From Halothece sp. MAG (lineage in GTDB: Bacteria; Cyanobacteriota; Cyanobacteriia; Cyanobacteriales; Rubidibacteraceae): a stretch of DNA of 15,858 bases. Position numbers and translations under genes: made by a program. Below the pieces are notes generated by a model that worked only from the letters and a program-made list of their open reading frames with translations, was not told the DNA's origin and did no database searches. Shown piece by piece: positions 14,156-15,858 of the stretch (positions within the stretch are counted from its first letter, which is position 1; every line of letters begins with the position of its first letter). The stretch is taken from contig JAHEOB010000066.1 in assembly GCA_018610095.1 (NCBI GenBank), positions 1 through 15,858 on the forward strand, written 5' to 3'.

Positions 14156-14740
14156 TTAGGCTTGAGAACCACTTTCCCCTTTAATTACAGCCGCCCCAAT
14201 GAGATGGGCTAACCGTAACGCTTCTGGAACTTTACCACAATCCGTAACTTGCTCTAACGCCTGAGCAATGATATCAGGTTGTTCTCCACAAACTTGAAAG
14301 AAAAAGGGTGGATAATGATAAATGGTACCGGCATTTTCTAAACATTGCCAGCGCTTTGCTTGATCAGGAAAATGTGATAAAGCCCTTTGGATTTTTTTGA
14401 AATCGGGATAACGTCGCATCAAAGCGACACACGGGAGTTGTAATCTTTTTGCCATGGTGGGTAAATCCACCAAATTGAAACCGCCAAACCCTAACCCATC
14501 CAAAAGCACCAAATGTAGCTGAACCCAAAATTTACTGTTTGTTAACAATTGACAAAGGCTTTCCGTAGCATCCCAACCGTCTTGTTGCACCCTTCCCCAT
14601 AGCATCCCCTCAAAACGAGTTCCGGCACAAACCACCCCTGCTACAGGAACATTACCTTTCTTTTCTCGCACAAACGGGGCATCATCAAAGCCAATAACGC
14701 GAATGTTACGCCTGCGTCTAATTAAAGTTTCCAAATCCAT
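14156..14740 (-). CDS. DUF99 family protein (endonuclease V-like fold)
   Basis: 194 aa, usual length for DUF99. Recognised by RNIRVIGFDDAPF (11-23, acidic pair D19-D20), VAGVVCAGTRFEGMLWGRV (33-51), VLLDGLGFGGFNLVDL (78-93) and LPCVALMRRYPDF (101-113), which follow the family pattern IG(I/F)DDGPF ... LLDG(I)xxGGFN(V/I)xD. The family is best known from archaea and is predicted to share the RNase H/endonuclease V fold. No activity is established, and the retained acidic residues only suggest nucleic-acid metabolism. The ATG at 14740 lacks a visible Shine-Dalgarno sequence. The gene diverges from the zinc-finger gene and converges on the glycosyltransferase gene, so it is probably monocistronic. 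Confidence 0.8.
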   Translation of the reverse strand: MDLETLIRRRRNIRVIGFDDAPFVREKKGNVPVAGVVCAGTRFEGMLWGRVQQDGWDATESLCQLLTNSKFWVQLHLVLLDGLGFGGFNLVDLPTMAKRLQLPCVALMRRYPDFKKIQRALSHFPDQAKRWQCLENAGTIYHYPPFFFQVCGEQPDIIAQALEQVTDCGKVPEALRLAHLIGAAVIKGESGSQA

Positions 14741-14850
14741 GGAGATTCTAGATGAATCATTGTATGAATTAGCTATTACGATTAAATAAGAGGCATATTT
14801 TCATCACAACGGTCAGCCTTAGTGACTGAAGGGTGAAATTCTCTGTTTAA

Positions 14851-14862
14851 AAGGAATAGGAG
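14851..14862 (+). promoter_or_regulatory. double Shine-Dalgarno for the zinc-finger gene
   Basis: AAGGAATAGGAG. AAGGA (14851-14855) is 7 nt before ATG 14863, and AGGAG (14858-14862) is 9 nt before ATG 14872. Both starts are therefore served, and the protein may begin at either methionine (131 or 128 aa). Confidence 0.55.
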
Positions 14863-15258
14863 ATGATTGAAATGGTAAAAAGAAAAAAACGCTTCGCCTG
14901 TGGCCATCAAGGTTATGGACAAGTATGCCATAGATGTCAACAAAAAGAAGCGGATCGGATTAGGAGAAAAAAGCAACGTCAGGCATGGGAAGAAAGTTTT
15001 AGATATGATCCCATTGATTTAAGATCATTTCCCAAAAATGTCGTTAAAAAAACACGAAAAATTATTTTTCAATTAAACAAAGATAGTAATTATCGCCGAT
15101 TTAAAGGAAAACGATTACGTCATAATCGCTTTATGATTAGTATTCCCATTAATCGGAATTACCGTTTAATTTGTCGTGATGAAGGAAGTAACATTGTGCC
15201 AGAAGCAGTGGTTTCTCATCAGGATTATAATGTTTGTAAACCAGGGAACGTAAAATAA
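14863..15258 (+). CDS. zinc-finger protein with HigB/RelE-like C-terminal domain
   Basis: 131 aa, very basic. Residues 11-26 (FACGHQGYGQVCHRCQ) form a compact zinc site with C13, H15, C22 and C25. A basic helix rich in Arg, Lys and Gln (27-45) follows. The C-terminal part (about 52-123) has a two-helix plus beta-sheet pattern ending FMISIPINRNYRLICRD...VSHQDYN. This strongly resembles the HigB/RelE toxin core (SIRIN.QYRICF ... DYH). Zn-binding is predicted from the motif; RNA or ribosome binding is inferred from the HigB-like fold. No antitoxin-like gene lies on either side: DUF99 diverges upstream and an ABC permease converges 13 bp downstream. It may therefore be a domesticated RNA-binding protein rather than a toxin. 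Members of this zinc-finger type seem common in cyanobacteria and are uncharacterised. Confidence 0.6.
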   Translation: MIEMVKRKKRFACGHQGYGQVCHRCQQKEADRIRRKKQRQAWEESFRYDPIDLRSFPKNVVKKTRKIIFQLNKDSNYRRFKGKRLRHNRFMISIPINRNYRLICRDEGSNIVPEAVVSHQDYNVCKPGNVK

Positions 15259-15271
15259 AATTCGCAGACCG

Positions 15272-15858
15272 TTAGCTAGAGGCACTGGTGTAGAAGCGGA
15301 GTGCAAATTGCCAGAATAAAGCAGAAAGGGTTAATAGGAAAAGGGCAATGAATCCTGAACCAATAATCCAACTGACTTCGCTTCTACCTAACATGACTTC
15401 AGCAGGTACAGTGGTTAAAAAGGCAACAGGAATAATAAAGGTAAAAAAGAACCGATAAATGGCAGGATAAGCAGCAATGGGATATCTTCCTGCATCAATT
15501 AAGCCTCGTAATACTTCAGTGACGTTATAAATTTTGACAAACCAAATACTGGTTGCCGCTAACATAAACCACAAACTATATAAACTAATTAATCCAAACA
15601 GAATGGGAATTAGACTCACAAAATAATTAGAAGGTGGTAAGTCTAAACGGTTCCCGGCATAAGCAATTAAGGCAATCGCAAATAATAAATCGGGAACGCC
15701 CCATGGCGAAATGGTACGGGTTGATAACCAAAATTGGCTACTAATGGGTTTGAGAAGAACAAAATCCAGTGTTCCCTCTTGTACCCATTCAACAATGCGA
15801 TTTAAATTGGGAACTAATAAAGTGGATGAAAAGCCTTGTAAAATGGTAAATAATGCAA
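15272..15858 (-). CDS. ABC-2 family transporter permease (ABC2_membrane_6/DUF990-type), partial
   Basis: The frame is open from the right edge to TAA at 15274-15272, giving 195 residues; the 5' end is outside the window. A GTG at 15619 is only an internal codon, because the same frame continues upstream in good coding sequence. The visible start reads ALFTILQGFSSTL, followed by the family hallmark RIVEWVQEGTLDFVLLKPIS and FWLSTR, the cytoplasmic coupling region. About four or five hydrophobic segments follow (LLFAIALIAY, LIPILFGLISLYSLWFMLAA, FFFTFIIPVAFLTTVPAEVML, SWIIGSGFIALFLLTLSALFWQF). This is the membrane half of an exporter whose ATPase and sister permease would lie upstream, off the window. 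Substrate unknown. Confidence 0.85.
   Translation of the reverse strand, partial: ALFTILQGFSSTLLVPNLNRIVEWVQEGTLDFVLLKPISSQFWLSTRTISPWGVPDLLFAIALIAYAGNRLDLPPSNYFVSLIPILFGLISLYSLWFMLAATSIWFVKIYNVTEVLRGLIDAGRYPIAAYPAIYRFFFTFIIPVAFLTTVPAEVMLGRSEVSWIIGSGFIALFLLTLSALFWQFALRFYTSASS

Noticed and set aside
14782..14976. 64-codon minus-strand frame with hydrophobic residues opposite the start of the zinc-finger gene
   Set aside because: It is antisense to the zinc-finger codons, whose Cys/His motif and ribosome site make the plus strand the coding one.
15619..15858. Gene start of the ABC-2 permease at GTG 15619
   Set aside because: The same frame continues upstream to the window edge with the family's EWVQEGTLDFVLLKP region, so the gene is partial and starts outside.
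1..15858. CRISPR array, transposon ends, tRNA genes
   Set aside because: No regularly spaced repeats, no transposase reading frame or terminal inverted repeats with target duplications, and no cloverleaf with a T-loop motif were found by eye on either strand.

Overview
The window looks like a piece of chromosome from an AT-rich unicellular cyanobacterium. The main reason is nine copies of the octamer GCGATCGC (HIP1), where about 0.24 would be expected by chance in 15.9 kb. The gene content also fits: Wzc-like tyrosine kinase genes, a DUF318-type permease, glutamyl-tRNA synthetase, triosephosphate isomerase, a DUF99 protein and a CxH/CxxC zinc-finger protein of a type I associate with cyanobacteria. 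I cannot name the species. A halotolerant Chroococcales-like organism is a guess. I saw no transposase, phage gene, CRISPR array, tRNA or rRNA.

Region 1 (1-6361, all minus strand) is a surface-polysaccharide block. Read in the direction of transcription, it runs from a permease, through a GT4-family glycosyltransferase, to two tandem Wzc-like chain-length/tyrosine-kinase genes. The upstream Wzc copy is complete (771 aa) and overlaps the glycosyltransferase by 23 bp. The downstream copy is cut by the window edge and has its own promoter-like sequence with three short dyads.

Region 2 (6362-7400) holds tpiA on the plus strand. It faces the next operon across two back-to-back intrinsic terminators.

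Region 3 (7413-9739, minus) reads as one operon: a small fatty-acid-hydroxylase-superfamily membrane enzyme, then a DUF962/Mpo1-like protein, then an amidohydrolase-2 family enzyme. A hydroxylase next to an Mpo1-like protein suggests a compact 2-hydroxylation plus alpha-oxidation route for fatty acyl chains. This is the most interesting hypothesis in the window and is inference only. A decayed cupin/JmjC-like gene lies just upstream.

Region 4 (10288-12223, minus) carries gltX and then a VOC/glyoxalase-fold gene. The gap between them is packed with three stem-loops.

Region 5 (12252-15858) has an ArnT/PMT-type membrane glycosyltransferase on the plus strand. Its leader contains a duplicated start-like sequence and a 7-codon upstream ORF. 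It is followed by a DUF99 gene (minus), a zinc-finger/HigB-like fusion (plus) and the 3' part of an ABC-2 family transporter permease (minus, cut by the window edge).
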